Assembly: GCA_027943245.1 (NCBI GenBank)
Contig: JANDJZ010000031.1
Location: 124,001 to 188,000, forward strand
From: Acanthamoeba sp. SK_2022b
Lineage: Eukaryota > Discosea > Longamoebia > Acanthamoebidae
Reading direction: 5' to 3'
DNA: 64,000 bases
Below the pieces are notes generated by a model. The model made no database searches. It was not told the DNA's origin and was given only the letters and a program-made list of their open reading frames with translations. Position numbers and translations under genes: made by a program. Positions 1-12,360 of the stretch are shown here, piece after piece (position 1 is the stretch's first letter; every line of letters starts with the position of its first letter).

Positions 1-803
1 GAGCTGCTGTGCTGCACTCTTGGAGGAGCGATTAAACCGTTAGGAAGCCGTTAGAAGAACGACTGCTACTATTACTACTGCAATCAAGTGTGGTCGTTGG
101 ACGAGAAGGTGGAAGAAGCGTTTAGCGTGGGGTACCGCAGGTTGACGCGCTTCTTCTTCTCGCGGGTTTCGATGTCTTCGACCCGGCTGGCCTTGGCGAG
201 GGTGAGTCGGCCGATGAAGCTGCCCTTGACCTTCTTGCGCCCTATGAGCGCGCGCGAGTCGCCCAGGTTCGCCACGAAGAGGCGATCGCCCTGATGGACC
301 ACCGCCACCGCGCACGCGCCGCTGATGTCGTCCCTCCGCTCGTTGAGCGCCAGCACTTCCTCCTCCGTCTTTGCGAAGCCCTGCAGGATCACCTCCTCGA
401 TACTGCCAAGCCATGAGCAGCATAGCATAAGAGTTAAAATTCTGGTGTGTATTTATTTATTAATCAATAATTTCTTAATTTTAATGAGAAAATTGAAACG
501 GAGGGGAGGCAGGCACCTGGGCGACTCCACTCTTTCGTCTGCCGTGGAAGGAAAGAAGAGGGAGTGATGGCGAGGGCTGAATATGTGCGCGTGGAGGGCC
601 TTGGCGACGTGTGTCACCGCCAGGTCACCGGCGTGCCCATCATAAACGGCAAAATACGAGGGGGCCGGCGACGTTGACTGCGCCGGCGCAGCGGACGACG
701 AGGTCAAAGCCCAGGCCTCGTCACCACAAAACTGCACGAACCTGTCCTCGTTGGTGTGCGTAGGTCCTTCGAGCGAGCAGACCCCCACCCCTCGCACCTT
801 CAT
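1..803 (-). CDS. PP2C-type Ser/Thr protein phosphatase, partial at left edge
   Basis: A metal-dependent (PPM/PP2C) phosphatase removes phosphate from Ser/Thr. The start is the ATG at 803-801, giving MKVRGVGVCSLEG, a typical PP2C opening. Exon 1 runs 803-517, the intron 516-403 (GT...AG), and exon 2 starts at 402. Diagnostic motifs are TNEDRF (residues about 17-22), YDGHAG (about 54-59, metal-binding Asp) and LGDSRA (about 142-147). Only the N-terminal half of the fold is seen. The second exon's frame stops at 84, but a donor near 124 (GTACCC) with an acceptor near 76 would carry the gene toward or past the edge, so the 3' end is unresolved. The family call is firm. The subfamily cannot be told. 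Confidence 0.85.
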
Positions 804-1124
804 CTTTCTTTCCCTACTCAAACGCAAACCGCAGCTCTTTCACTCAAGGTATTTAGCTGCTGAATATTTTCGATATTTTTGCAGTATAAATCAGGGAATT
901 ATCTGGACAGCGATCCTTTTCCTTCTTGAAAGGACGCGGTCACGGACCAGCCTCAGGTGGTGGAAGAGGAGCGAGATAGACTAAAATAGGATTTAGATTT
1001 GTGGGCTGTTCATCTCATCTTCATACAACGATTGGATTCGCGCAGGAGAAGGAGCGCTGACGTAAACCGAAAGACTTTTCTACGGCCCCAGGAGCTGGGG
1101 AAGGAGAGTAGAAGGCCAAGGCAG
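804..1124. promoter_or_regulatory. Divergent intergenic region, PP2C / ArfGAP
   Basis: These 321 bases separate two divergent start codons and must contain both promoters. The part at about 840-900 is AT-richer than the coding flanks. I see no motif I would name as a TATA box or other defined element. Confidence 0.4.
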
Positions 1125-4100
1125 ATGGAGAAAACTGTTTTGGCGGAGGTGGATGCAGCAGGCGCTGATCAGCACATACAGCTCCAACAGTCGCCGCCAT
1201 CGTCGAAGGGAGAGGGGCGCAAGTCTCTCCTCAGAGATGCTGAAAAGCTCAAGGAGCTGCGCTACGTATGCCCCCCCCCAATTTTCAAAGGCCAGGCAAA
1301 GATATGCATACTCGCATCGATTGAGGAAAATGCTTTCTCATTCGTGCCCAACTACGCACAACGCAGAATACGTCCAAGGTAGAGCGACATCTTAAGCAGC
1401 TGGTAAAGTCGGGAGAAGAGCTTCAGAAAGCAAGAGATGGTACACTCCACGCTTTTACCTGTTCTGACTGCCACTCCTCACTGAAAGGCGCGTTCGCTCT
1501 TCTCGCTCGCTTAGAGCTGTACGTTAAGGAGCAACAATGGGTGATGGACATGGTAGACTTCAACTTGCATCATGACGTGCGATGTGCGCTTTCCATTTCT
1601 CCTTCGCACTGCTTTGACAGACACTCAACTCACTGCCTGCCTTGTAGCGGAGAAGCACCCAGCGTCTCTGCTGGCGAACACGTTGAAGGAGTTGGCTCGC
1701 CAGATGTACTACCTGGTACGCACTGCCATTGCGGAGAGGTCAAGCCCAACTGACACAGCTATGCAGAACAAGGAAGTGCAAGAGGGTGTGATGCAGCCGA
1801 TGAAACAGTTTCTGCAAGTGGAGGTCAATGGCTCCGTGGAGATGCAGAAGAAACTAGACATGGCACGGGATCGCTACCAGACAGCATCCACCAAGTTCTC
1901 TGGCGTCTCGCACAGGACAGACATGACACACTTCACCAAGGTTTGTTTACTGTGCAGCCGCCTAGAACAACATTATCCTTCCTCACCAAATAATGGTCAG
2001 TGGGAGAACGAGGTGGCAGAGTCGAAGCAAGAATACGACTTGATCTACTTCAACGGCATGACCAAGATGATGGAGGTTGAGAGGAACAAGATCCATCTCA
2101 TCCATTCACTCTTCTACCAATTCTATCTCTCCTATCAACGGTTCTACGACACCACAGGCCAGTCTTTCGATACAATAGTACTAAAGGCCTTTCGCCTTGC
2201 CACCGCCTGTTTAACTAATTCGCCATTTCGCTGCAGTTGCCCGCGATGCTACTTTGGAAAGAAGCGATCGATGACGTACGCTGCCGTTCCCATAGTGTAA
2301 ATCAACAGAGCGCTGACCGCTGGTCTTGAACGACCACAGGGGCGCAAAAAGGCTCGGGAACAGGCGGCGGAGAATGACGACATAATGATGGACCACGTGT
2401 CCAAACTGCAGCACGTAAGCCTCTTCTTCCCCCTTCTCTCTCTGTGGTGTGTGTTTGTGGGTGGGTGATGGGAGTGTGATGTATCCTCTTCTCCACCTAA
2501 TGATGACCACCAGTCGGGCTACAAAACGACCGAGGCGCTGGAAATGAAGTCGCCGAGGGTGAACATGATGGGCCAACCAGTGGCGGCCGACAAGCAGGGG
2601 TATCTCTTCAAGAAAATCCCCAAAAAGGGAAAGGGTTGGAAGTGCTCGTGGTTCGTCCTCGAGAAGGGGATCCTCATGTACTATAAGAACATCAAGGTTC
2701 CTTTACGTTCCTTCTCCTTGCGCCTCTTCTAGCTGCAGTCTCATCTGTTCGAGGTGCAGAGGGAGGTGCCAGACGGCGGCTTGAATCTTCTCCTATGTAC
2801 AGTCAAGGAGGTGCCCGAGAAGCATCTGTGCTTCCAGGTCATCTCCACGGACGAGCAATTCAACCTCAGGTTTGGCGTTCTCGAATCAACTCCCTACTGG
2901 TTGCCGTGATGCCCGGCTAACCCTGGCTATGCGCGCCTCTGCCTTACAGAGCGACCAATGAAACGGAATATGCAGAGTGGGTGGAAGTGCTGCGCAGCGG
3001 CATAGCGTCACAGCTGGCCAGTGGCGACGACTCCCCTGATCCACGGAAGCTGCCATCGGCTACCAAGGGCAGCCTCGTGCAGGAGCTGTGGCCCGTCGAA
3101 GGCAATACCAAGTGTGCCGACTGCGGACAGAAAGGCACGCCTCGTCCTCGTCAACAGACCTCTGCTGAAGCCACTGAAGGTCCTTCCTCTTACCAACCTA
3201 CAATACTGGGTTTATGTCGACGCGCAGACCCATACTGGGCGGTGCTCAACTGGGGCGTGCTGATCTGCGTCAAGTGCTCGGGCATTCACCGGAGTCTGGG
3301 CGTGCACATATCCAAAGTTCGGTCGCTCGATCTGGACAAATGGGAACCACAGCAGCTCGGAGTACGCGTCCCCATAGACCCCTTCCAGTCGGGGGCCATT
3401 GACCAATCTCTGGTTAACCCTGGGTCTGCAGTTGATGAAGTCGATCGGAAACGCCCTTTCGAACACCCTCTGGGAGGCGGAAGTATCCGAGGAGTGGGAG
3501 GCGCAGCGACCAGACGCAGATTCTGACGGGTACATAGCAAAGCTCCCCACTCGCCGGTGTCCGCACACAACCAGTTGACCTGGCCGATCCCTCACACGTC
3601 TGGCCTCTTTCGTCCGAGCAGCAAAACCAAGGAACGGTGGATCAAGGCCAAGTACGTGGAAAAGGCGTTCGTTCCCAAGGGCGCCTTCAGTCCCACCGAC
3701 CTGGGTCTAGTACGACTCTCCCCAAACTCGCTTCGCTCAACCGGGATTGCTGACTGGGCACCACGTAACGTGCGTTTGGTTTGGGGGGGGGGTTGCAGCA
3801 ATTGCGAGAGGCGGTGCTGGGAAAGGACTACATGGGCGTTTTGAAGAGCATACTCCTGGGCGTGGACATCAACTGGCAGGACCCAGATGATGAGTCGCGC
3901 ACGGTGATACACGTTCTGCCAAGCTCTGGAGGCACTGCCGCTATGCTCGAGTTTCTCCTGCAGAACGGTGGCGAGGTCAATGTCGAGGACGACAGGTACC
4001 TCCACACTCTCCCACAACCACAAGGTTGGTAGAGCGCGTGTACTTACTCGAGCATTCAAATGCTCTGCGCACAGGAAACGCACACCGCTGCACTACTGCG

Positions 4101-5846
4101 TTCAGAACGGGAGGCCCGACCTGTGCAAGATCATGCGGTCCAGGGGGGCAGCCAACACCAAAGCGGATTCAGAGGGTGCCTTCTCCTCGCCAATGGGACC
4201 AACACCTGTCAAGCCGCTGATGGAGTGTTGTCGTGCGCCGCAGGTCACACGCCACTGGACTTGGCGGAGAGTTTGGGATTGGGCGAGTGCATCGCTGTGC
4301 TCAAGGAGGAGAAAAGGGAGGGAATGGGTGGGGAGCCGCTCACCCCAAAGGGCTCCTTCACGGGCATGGGCTCGGCGACGGCGGTTAGCGGAGCGTCGCC
4401 GCCAGAAGACCTCTCCAAGGCCCTGCGCGGCAGCCTCAACCTGCTCAGCAGCGGATTCTCCGGTTCGCCGATGCCGTCGCGCAGGGAACTCAAGGATAGG
4501 GACCGATTCCAGCGATCTAGCACACCTCCCGGCAAGCTCAACAAACCGCGCCTCATCTCCATGATCAAGGACCAAGTGCGCTCCGCTCCCTTCATTCACG
4601 CTTCTTCAGGTTCGTCGGTAGTGGTGGTTAACTCAATCGGCGGCGATGGTGATGAGCACAGATGATAGGCAGGAAGAAGGCGTTCACGATCAGCGAGCCA
4701 CGGCCACCCAGCAATCTGGGCAAAGACGATCTGGTCGCCACCGATCGGCCGGCCACTCACCGAGACACAAGAGAGGAGGAGGAGGACGACTCTGCGGCGT
4801 CGGCTTCAGACTCGGAGAACGAGTACTCGGCCGCGGGCGAGCAGCGGCGGAAGGTGGCCCACACGGTCTCGATTCAGACGGCGTCTCTGGAAAAGCAGCG
4901 AAGGAGCGATGGCGTCGGGTCGGCCATGCGGAACAGCGCCGACAGCAGCGTCGGAGGAGGAGGAGGGGGAGGAGGCGGATGGGTTGGAGGGTCGGACGGG
5001 GACCCGGCAAACGGCGGCGACGATCCACGCAAGGGTCGTGGCGGCCGCGCCGATGGCTCGCCAGCCAAGGGGTTCATCCCTCGCGCCAGGCGACGCAAAT
5101 CCACCGACCTCACGCCCATCATACTCGGACGCGCCCGAAGCGTGCCGTCCAACAACAACAACGGCGGTGGCAACAACAGCAATAGCGGGAGCAGCGGGAG
5201 CCCTACCAAGGAAAAGGAAGTGGACAGCACGAAGCGGGATCAGGTCAGGAACGTAGCTACGGCGCCACCCAAGCGAAACAACTCCACCGAGTGGGTCAAG
5301 TCGCCCACTCGACCAACGACCAGTGAGCGGGAATTGGCGTCGTCGCCGCTCGCCACGTCCTCGCCACCGCTGTTCCCGCCGCAGATTTCGGCCTCCAGCG
5401 GGGCCCTCCCGACCCTCGCGTCGATGAACCTGCAGGTCCCGGGGGCGGGCGAGTCTAGGCGTCGGCGCAAGAGCGATGCCACGAGCTCTTCCGGCGGCGG
5501 AACACTGCGAGAGTCGCGCAAGAAGAGCAAGAGGCGGCAGATGCAGGAAGAGCCAGGGCCACAGGCGTCCACAGCAGCGCCAGGGTCCCCGGAGCTCACC
5601 GTCGACACGCCCAAGGAGGCAGCAGGCGCCAGCAACAACAGCGGCAATGCCGTGGGCAAGAAGCTGCGCTCGCTGCGACATTCGTTTGGGCGGCGCGACC
5701 AGCAGGAACAGCTCCAGAAGGAGGCCACGGCGTGGGAGGAGAGCGGCGGCGAATCCGAGGCTGGCCCAGCCCTCACGCGCGGCGGCAGCGAGATACAGCG
5801 GACCAGGAGGGACCGGCAACAGGGCTTGGACGAGTGGGAGCTATGA
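1125..5846 (+). CDS. BAR-PH-ArfGAP-ankyrin protein (ACAP-like Arf GTPase-activating protein)
   Basis: This protein is predicted to stimulate GTP hydrolysis on Arf and to sense curved, phosphoinositide-containing membrane. Exon 1 is 1125-1265 (47 codons, MEKTVLAEV). BAR-type helices lie in exons from 1367 to about 2400. A PH domain spans about 2590-2990 (start GYLFKKIPKKGKGW, end YAEWVEVLR). The ArfGAP zinc finger at about 3105-3650 has CADC, then CVKCSGIHRSLG with the arginine finger. Ankyrin repeats follow at about 3800-4270 (TPLHYCVQNGRPDL, TPLDLAESLG). The last part, 4662-5846, is Ser/Gly/Arg-rich low complexity ending DEWEL. Its joining to the ankyrin exons needs an acceptor at about 4655 (TGATGAG|CACAG) and is the weakest junction. 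A 48-base in-frame segment at about 1444-1491 may be a retained or real intron. The order BAR-PH-ArfGAP-ANK is the ACAP order. Confidence 0.85.
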
Positions 5847-5979
5847 GAGGTGGAGAGAGGGAGAGAGCGCTCTTTCCCTCCTTGTTGCGATCTGCAAAAA
5901 AGCAAGGCTTCTACGCTGGCCCTGGTTGAAACAAAATCGTCCAGAGGGCTGGACTGCCGCTTTGAGGGGGTGGGGGCCG

Positions 5980-7599
5980 CTACTCATCCGCCTTGTCGGT
6001 CTCTTCGTGCTTGTTCTTCTCCTTGGCCTTGCCGTCGAGGCCCTCTCCGTCCTCCTCCTGCTGCTTGGCCTCCTTCTCTCGCTCTTCCTCCTCGCCCTTC
6101 TTCAGCCACGCGATATACTCCTCCGCGTTGAAAACAAAATCACTGTCGCCCCCGTACACGGCCGGCAGGTCCTTCAGGTCGATGTATTCCTGTTTGTGAT
6201 GCGCCAATGCGTGCGCAAAGTGTGGAGAGGGAGAGTGAGCCAAACACGCTTGAGGGCAGCATGCAGGTGGGGTTGGGGGAGAGGCAACCTCCAAGATCTT
6301 TCGCTTCTCCTTGTCGCTGCCGCTCACGAAGACGACCTTCTTGAGTGTCTTGGCGTCGACGAACGGCGAGATGACCTTCCAGAAGGCCCGGAAGAGGAAC
6401 GGCGCATCTACCAGGATAAGCACGCCCAGCCGCTCGGGGTAATGGTTCTGCATTGCCACACAGCAATCAAGCGGAACGGACACATGGAGGGGAGGCAAGA
6501 GTCAGCTAAAGTCTGTGTCAAAGCATTCAATTGTGGGGAAGGCTGCAGCGTGCCTGCAGCGTGCTGAGCAGCTCTCGCGCGAATCCGGCCTCTCCGTTGT
6601 ACTTGAAGTTGTAGTTGTTGCAGTTGACGCACCACACCATCTTCTCCACTCCTCGCTCCTTCTCCATACGCTGACAACGATCGGGAGGACGCAAAGGTTG
6701 AGTGCTGCTGTTCCTCACACATTGCGCTGGGACGAGGGCGGCCCGTGGGAGATGGGCTCACCTTGATGGTCTGTTCGAGGGTGAAAATCATGAACTGCAG
6801 CTTCTCGAGGCGAGTGTGCGGGTCGGGCTTGTCGGCCACCTTGAGGTAGACCATTGGGCGACGGAACTTGTCGTAGCCGTGGTGGTACTGATATCGCGCG
6901 ACCAAGCTTAGCTACAACCAACCGCCCGAAGCATAACAGAGAGCACTGACACGCAGATGCAGATGCAGTCGTACCATGCCTCCGATGCGGATGGAGGAGG
7001 CGATCATGTCGGTCGTGATCTCGTCCGGCTTGAAGTCGGCCCGCCACTGGTGTGACACGGCAGCGTAACGCGTGAGCGAGGAGGAGGAGGAGAGAGAGAT
7101 AGACCGCTACACGTAGGTACCTTCATCGTTTCCAGAATCATGTCCTTGGCGGCTTCGAACTTCCAGTCGCGCGCCTTCAGGTACCGATACAGCGTGTAGT
7201 CTGCGCAAGACGAGGCTACGTTGGCCATCGCCTTCGACGAGCGACAAGGGAAAGGACCGAAGAAGAGGGGAGCAAAGGTGTCTACGTACCGTCGAGAAAC
7301 TCACGCTCTTTTTTCGTCCATTCACCGGCTTCCTGATGGATGGAAGATATTAAAAATCAGTGACAACGACACCATAATGATGATTTAATTAATTTGAGGT
7401 CAAATCGTACATTAATGATCTTCCGAAATTCAGCTAGTTTGGTCTTGGCATCTTCGTCCAACTGCGCAAGAGTGGGAGCATCCACGCCCAACACGTTGAT
7501 TTGAGGGATTTCTGGTAGAGCACGATGAGAATCTCCACAAGCAATCAAACAACTATGGTGAGATGAAAGAAGTGGGCCCGCACCTTGGTCGCCTTCCAT
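5980..7599 (-). CDS. Sec14-like CRAL-TRIO lipid-transfer protein
   Basis: Sec14-family proteins carry a phosphoinositide or other hydrophobic ligand in a CRAL-TRIO pocket. The start is ATG 7599-7597. A short first exon (MEGDQ) is spliced to EIPQINVLGVD. Seven or so exons follow. The N-terminal CRAL-TRIO-N helices are at about 7120-7310 (YTLYRYLKARDWKFEAA, the 'L.R.L.AR.W....A' signature). The lipid pocket begins GYDKFRRPMVYLKV (about 6840) and continues to YPERLGVLILVDAPFLF (about 6440), matching the 'YPE.L....I.NAP..F' core, then LPAVYGG (about 6160), matching 'LP.eyGG'. The C-terminal tail is Glu/Lys-rich, ending DKADE. No membrane segment or GOLD domain is seen. The ligand is unknown. It lies 178 bases downstream of the PARP gene on the same strand. 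Confidence 0.9.
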
Positions 7600-7777
7600 C
7601 CTGCCGGTTGCAACAAGAGGAAGGTGTGGGCGACAGCGCTGTAATAACCGACCGCTGCAAAAAAGCCGATTTTATTTCTTTTCATTTTTTGAAGACGGAA
7701 GTGATCGGCTAGATTGCTCCAATTACGATTGGACAGCAAAAACGCTTTCGGCCAATGAACAGCGCGCAGTTTCACGC

Positions 7778-10501
7778 TCAAGAGGAAGGGTGGTAGGAGA
7801 TCTGGAGGCTGGCCGGCACCTTGACGCTGGCCGCCTGCACGTTCACGATGCCCGTCCCCGCGGGATAGATGAACAGGAAGCGCGTACAGACCAGGTCCTC
7901 ATCCTGGAGATGTGATCACGGGAGGGAGGCAGAAACGCTCAGAAACGACGCAACCGCTAGAGCGCGGACAGATCAAGTGCTTACCTCGCAACGGTAGAAG
8001 GGAGCGTGGGTGCAGTGCGAGCAGCGCGGCCTGTGGAGGCTTCCCTTGCACTTGACAGGTTCGCGCTCGCCGTGGTCGATCACCTCACACATGGCCATGC
8101 ACTTGATGGCCGAACCGAACATGCTATGCTGCCACCCGGGAGCCTGGCTGTGCTGTGGCGTGTAACGGGGGAGGTGAGGGGCAAAGGTATGTCGCGAGGA
8201 AAGTTCTGGCACGGCGTACGCCTGTATAGCCGAGCGAGGTCTGGGCGTCCACGGCCATGTAGATGCCTGCCCCATAAGCAGCTCCGTGCGCTGCAGCCAT
8301 ATAACCAAACTACTCCATCAGCGCTCACGGTGGGAGGAGAACCAGAGAGATCGATGGTGCAGAGCCTTGCCTTGGCGCTTTGTCCCGCTGTAGTTCTTCA
8401 GGCCGTGACGAAGGATCGAGTGCCAGTTGGCCACCGGGCTTCCGTGGAAGGCCCAAAACGACCCGTCGTGCTCCTTTTTGAGGACCTGGAACCTCTCCTC
8501 CTTTGCGGGCGGTGAGCTCTTCATGACGAACTGATGGTCCGTCTGCAGGCCCGCGAGCTTTTGAGTGCCCTTCAGCGGGTGAAGATGTGCCCGGTTCGTG
8601 CTCAGAATCCACCTAGGTAACGATGTCAGATCACCCCATGCGTGGGCCCTGGCAGTTTTAGTAATCGCACCAGACGCGACTCGTACCTGATGAGCTTGTA
8701 GAGCAGCGGGTGTATCTCTTCGACCTTTTCCTTGAGCTGGCCCTGCTCGACCCATTCCTGCAACTGCCTGACGGAAGGCAGACGGTCGATCACATCTCCC
8801 TGGAACAGCACAAATGGCGACAAAGTCAGCCTTACACGCACGCCAATTGGGCGAAAGCATCGTGCCCTGGTCGTACCACTTCGATTGCGCGGCTTTGGTC
8901 AAACGAAATCACTTGGCGGGCTCCGTTGACGACGCATTCTGTTTGTACACTGGGGAAGGGATTGAAGTGGGTGCCTCTCGATGCAGCGGCCTGAGAGTTT
9001 GGTGAAAGCGAGAGAGTGAGCGGAGCTCGGGCTCCTGGCGTGAGACAGAACAGGGCGACGAAACGTACGGTCATCGATATGAGTAAGTCTACAGTTTCTG
9101 GTGCGTTCATGATTTCTGCGGTTATCGGTGAAGGGTTAGGCTCTGTCTGTTAGAAAGAAGAGACAAGGAGCGTACATACCCGATTCTACGTTTATGCCCA
9201 GTCCCAAATTTACAAACTGGTAGTTGCAAAGCTGCCCAGCGCACACTTGCGGCTGCAGCGCGTGAAGATGAGCAGAATGCATGCAGTCGAATAGGAGTAA
9301 AGTCGTACCTTAAGAAGCTCCAATGGGTGGGGCTGGTCACAAACAAGGCACCGCTGCGTGCTCATCTTGAGCCGCTTTTGAATGTAGTCGATCACCTCCA
9401 TCAACAGATTACCCTCTACACAGGGCGGAGCATAGGTGAGCAAAGCAGGCTTAATTGTGTGAAGAACCAGTGTGTGGCAGCTACCTCTGGCTCCGTCCCT
9501 CGACTTTACAAGTGAGAGCTTGAGCTTGCCGGCCTGTTACGAACACGTTAGGACACACTCACTGCCCAAGGCTGAAGCTGTCCAAGTTCCTACCTTAAGT
9601 TCTTTCTCGATCTTCTTTCTTATGGCAGGTTCAAGCAGCATCTCAGAGGCTGTCTCCAAGCTCTTGTACTTACTGAGAGCGTAGGCAGCGATCTCGTGCG
9701 ACACTTGGCATAGCTCCATCAAGTCCTGAATGGCTGCACCTTGAGAGGGCTGCACAGAAAAGCCAAAGGTGAGAGCCAGCCAATGAGGACCAACACCGAA
9801 AGGATGCTCTCTTTACCTTGTCGCTGAGTGAGGAGGCCGCGGTCTTGGCCAGCTCCGCGATGTCGGGCCATACGTTCTTCAGATGGTCGTTTAGACGCTG
9901 CTCCAGAGTCCACCACAGGCCAAAGGTCTGCACGTCGTGAAGCTTGGACTTGTTCAAGTCCACGTCGGCCGTTTGCCGGATGACTAGTCGCTTGTCCTCA
10001 ACCCGAGGATGCTGTAATAATGTCACGGTAATTAGCAGAGCCAGTCCTAAGGAGGCCTCTCGAGAGCTTTGCAACGAACCGACTTCATGTATTGTGGAGG
10101 GTTAGCGAAGACCAGCTTGCATACAAGCTTCTTGTCGCGATAGATACCACATGCGGAAGCCAGTTCCTCGTCCATATCGGACACCGATAGACCCACCCAC
10201 ACCGTGAGCTCGAGAGGATGCAGGTGCCACTATTGGTTTTTGCGTTTTCAGTAAAGGCACGAGCAAACAGCGGCTGCAGTAAAGAAAGATGAGCACGCAC
10301 CCCGGCAGAGTGGCCGTTCTTCTTGACTTCTTCGATGTCTTTCTCAAGCAGGCGCTGGTAGCGCGACAGGTCGCCGTCATACTCGTCCAGCTCGTCGTAG
10401 CCATCCTCTTCTTCTTCTTCTACCTCCTCGTCCATATCGCTGCCCACATCCTCATATTCTTCTCCGCTGCCATCATCCGTGTAGTCTTCAAAGTCGCTCA
10501 T
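7778..10501 (-). CDS. PARP6/PARP8-type ADP-ribosyltransferase
   Basis: It is predicted to transfer ADP-ribose from NAD+ to protein. ATG at 10501-10499 opens an acidic N-terminus (MSDFEDYTDDGSGEEYED). A segment with ANPPQYMK (about 10090) resembles a UBC/RWD-like fold. A UBA-like helical segment follows at 9590-9740. The Cys pairs CLVCDQPHP (about 9345) and VCAGQLCNYQFVNLG (about 9220) are a PARP6/8 hallmark. The catalytic domain has the NAD-binding His in FHGSPVANWHSILRHGL (about 8415-8460), the Tyr in GAAYGAGIYMAVD (about 8250) and VCTRFLFIY (about 7880). No Glu sits where poly-ADP-ribosylating enzymes have it, so mono-ADP-ribosylation is inferred. A Cys/His-rich insertion at about 7985-8060 is unusual. 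The stop TGA is at 7780-7778. About ten introns. Confidence 0.9.
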
Positions 10502-10748
10502 GGTGCTACGCGTTCAAGCCACTCTGCTGGTTACAACACCTCCACCAGCTCAATTACCAAGAATAATTTTTCTGTATGCCCGATCAAGAAATGAGAAATG
10601 AAAGGGAAAAGAAAGGGAGAAGAAAGAAGCTACCTCTTTTTAATCTGCCCTTGACGTGGCCCCTACGTGGCTTCGGGCACTCTGATTGTGGGTTAAATAC
10701 AGCATAAAAAACTTGGCCAAACAAGTTCACAACGCATCTCGATTCACA
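10502..10748. promoter_or_regulatory. Divergent promoter region, PARP / PAP2 phosphatase
   Basis: These 247 bases lie between divergent start codons. An AT-rich run at 10692-10712 (GGGTTAAATACAGCATAAAA) is about 40-55 bases before the plus-strand ATG and is a plausible TATA-like core. The nonamer GGGTTAAAT recurs before the ubiquitin-L40 gene near 53142. Function is inferred from position only. Confidence 0.4.
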
Positions 10749-12102
10749 ATGGAACTAGAAGTTAAGGATCTTCTGGGATACCACAAACGGGCCGTTTACG
10801 CGCTTCTTCTAGTGTTTGGCCTTTTCTTTGTGTACGCTCTCTTTGCCCCCACCGATTTTGTAGCGATTATTTTTGTTTTTTGACAAGTTTATGCGTGCGC
10901 AGAGAGGGTGTGCTGTTCGGCGCAATCACCGATCTTGATGTATGCGCTTCCGACCGCTTCACCATTCGGACAGAGCAATCAACACTTTGGCACACGCACC
11001 GTTCTCTCTCGTCTCTGGTCTTCAGGACTTCGGTGTGGACCCTCCTCATCTTCCTTGCCATTCTCGTGACGTGGGGAGAGAGCAAGAACCCCACCACTGA
11101 GGTACGCGTACCGCGCAGTCACGCACTGCGCACGATTTTCCCTTACGTTCTATTCCTCCTGCAGTTCTACAAACCCCAGTTCCAATGGAACTGGAACACC
11201 TTCTTCGGTGCTGCCTTCCTGCTCTTGTGGTACGCTTGCTTGCACCTTTTTTCGGCTTCCTTGTGCACGCTTGCTGAAGCGTTTTGCGCTCATCCTCAGG
11301 TACGGAAGCACATACGCACTGCTCACCGTGCTCAAGGTCATCTTGGGCGACACTGCTTGTGGCGGTAGTAAGAGCAACAGGTAACTGCAACCTTCGTTGA
11401 AGCTTCCAGCTATAAAGAGCTGGAATTCGGGAGCTGCTCACGCTAAAATCCTACTCTTCTTCTTTCTCAGCGTATCGGGTCACTTCAGCTTCTTCTACTT
11501 CTACGGCGTGAGCTTGCCCTTCCTGGCCCTGACGCTTTTGCCCTACGACAATGCCCGCCTGGCTGTCCGCCACATACTGAGCCCAAAGTCGACCTTCCAC
11601 TTCAAACTGGCGCTCCTTTCGCTGTGCTACGCCGTCTTCCTGTTTGGAGGCCTTTTCACCCTGACGCAGACATGGAGCTGGGGCTACCATTCGATTCGAC
11701 AGATCATCTATGGGGTTGCCTTCGGCCTCAGCAGCCACCTCGTTCTACGGCACGTGCTTAAGAAGGCGGCCTCGTCCACGACCGCTCGCTCCCTCGCCGT
11801 TCCGCCTCGTCTTCCGGCCGATGCGAACGAGTTCAGTGCCCTTGTAAGTGACTTCTTCCCTCTCTCCTACCTCGTCATCTTCAACGCCGTGGCGGTAGTC
11901 CTCGTCATGCTGGTCACCTTTGGCTTTCCGTTCAACATCTACGAGGTCATTGGCTTCTTCGTCCTCTGGCCATCGATCATCTACGCCTTTGTGTACGTAA
12001 TCCTTCCACTTACTTTTTTGCTGCGTGTGTCTACACTTTGCTCATCTCTCCGGCTCCAGCTACCTCCACGGGCGCTTCAACTCGCATAGCACTGTCGATT
12101 AG
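10749..12102 (+). CDS. Multi-pass PAP2-superfamily phosphatase-like membrane protein
   Basis: PAP2 membrane enzymes dephosphorylate lipid phosphates such as phosphatidate or dolichyl diphosphate. The start MELEVKDLLGYHKR is at 10749. The first intron is read as starting GTACGC near 10830, joining GLFFV to TSVWTLLIFLAIL. About six hydrophobic segments are seen. The splice at about 11382 to 11471 creates SKSNSVSGHFSFFYFYG, which fits PAP2 motif 2 (SGH). TWSWGYHSIRQIIYGVAFG (about 11670-11730) fits motif 3, with the nucleophile His and a trailing Gly-rich helix. The usual 'KX6RP' motif 1 is not clear, so activity is uncertain. The last exon gives VYLHGRFNSHSTVD and a stop at 12100-12102. Dolichyl-diphosphatase-like and glycerolipid phosphatase-like are both possible. 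Confidence 0.6.
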
Positions 12103-12360
12103 TAGCCTGCCCGACGGCTTGTCAGTCCCTCCGTCCTTTCTCTCCCTCTCTCTTTCTTTGTGAATAGTTCTACGGCTGACGGTTGTCTCTCAATAACAAA
12201 CACAATTTTGTCCCCTTCCGCCGCAGCAGCCACAAGCACGCGTTTTTGGCGCCAACCGGCAAGGTTGCAACTCCAAGAGTTGCCGGCAAACACGGTGGTG
12301 ACATTTTCGTTTTATGCTTTCAAGCTTTCAAGGACGCACTTGAGTAGTACGGACCTCTAC

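Noticed and set aside
4806..5819. 337-codon minus-strand frame opposite the ArfGAP tail
   Set aside because: Leu/Arg/Ala-rich shadow of a Ser/Gly/Arg-rich exon, without recognisable domain or splice continuity.
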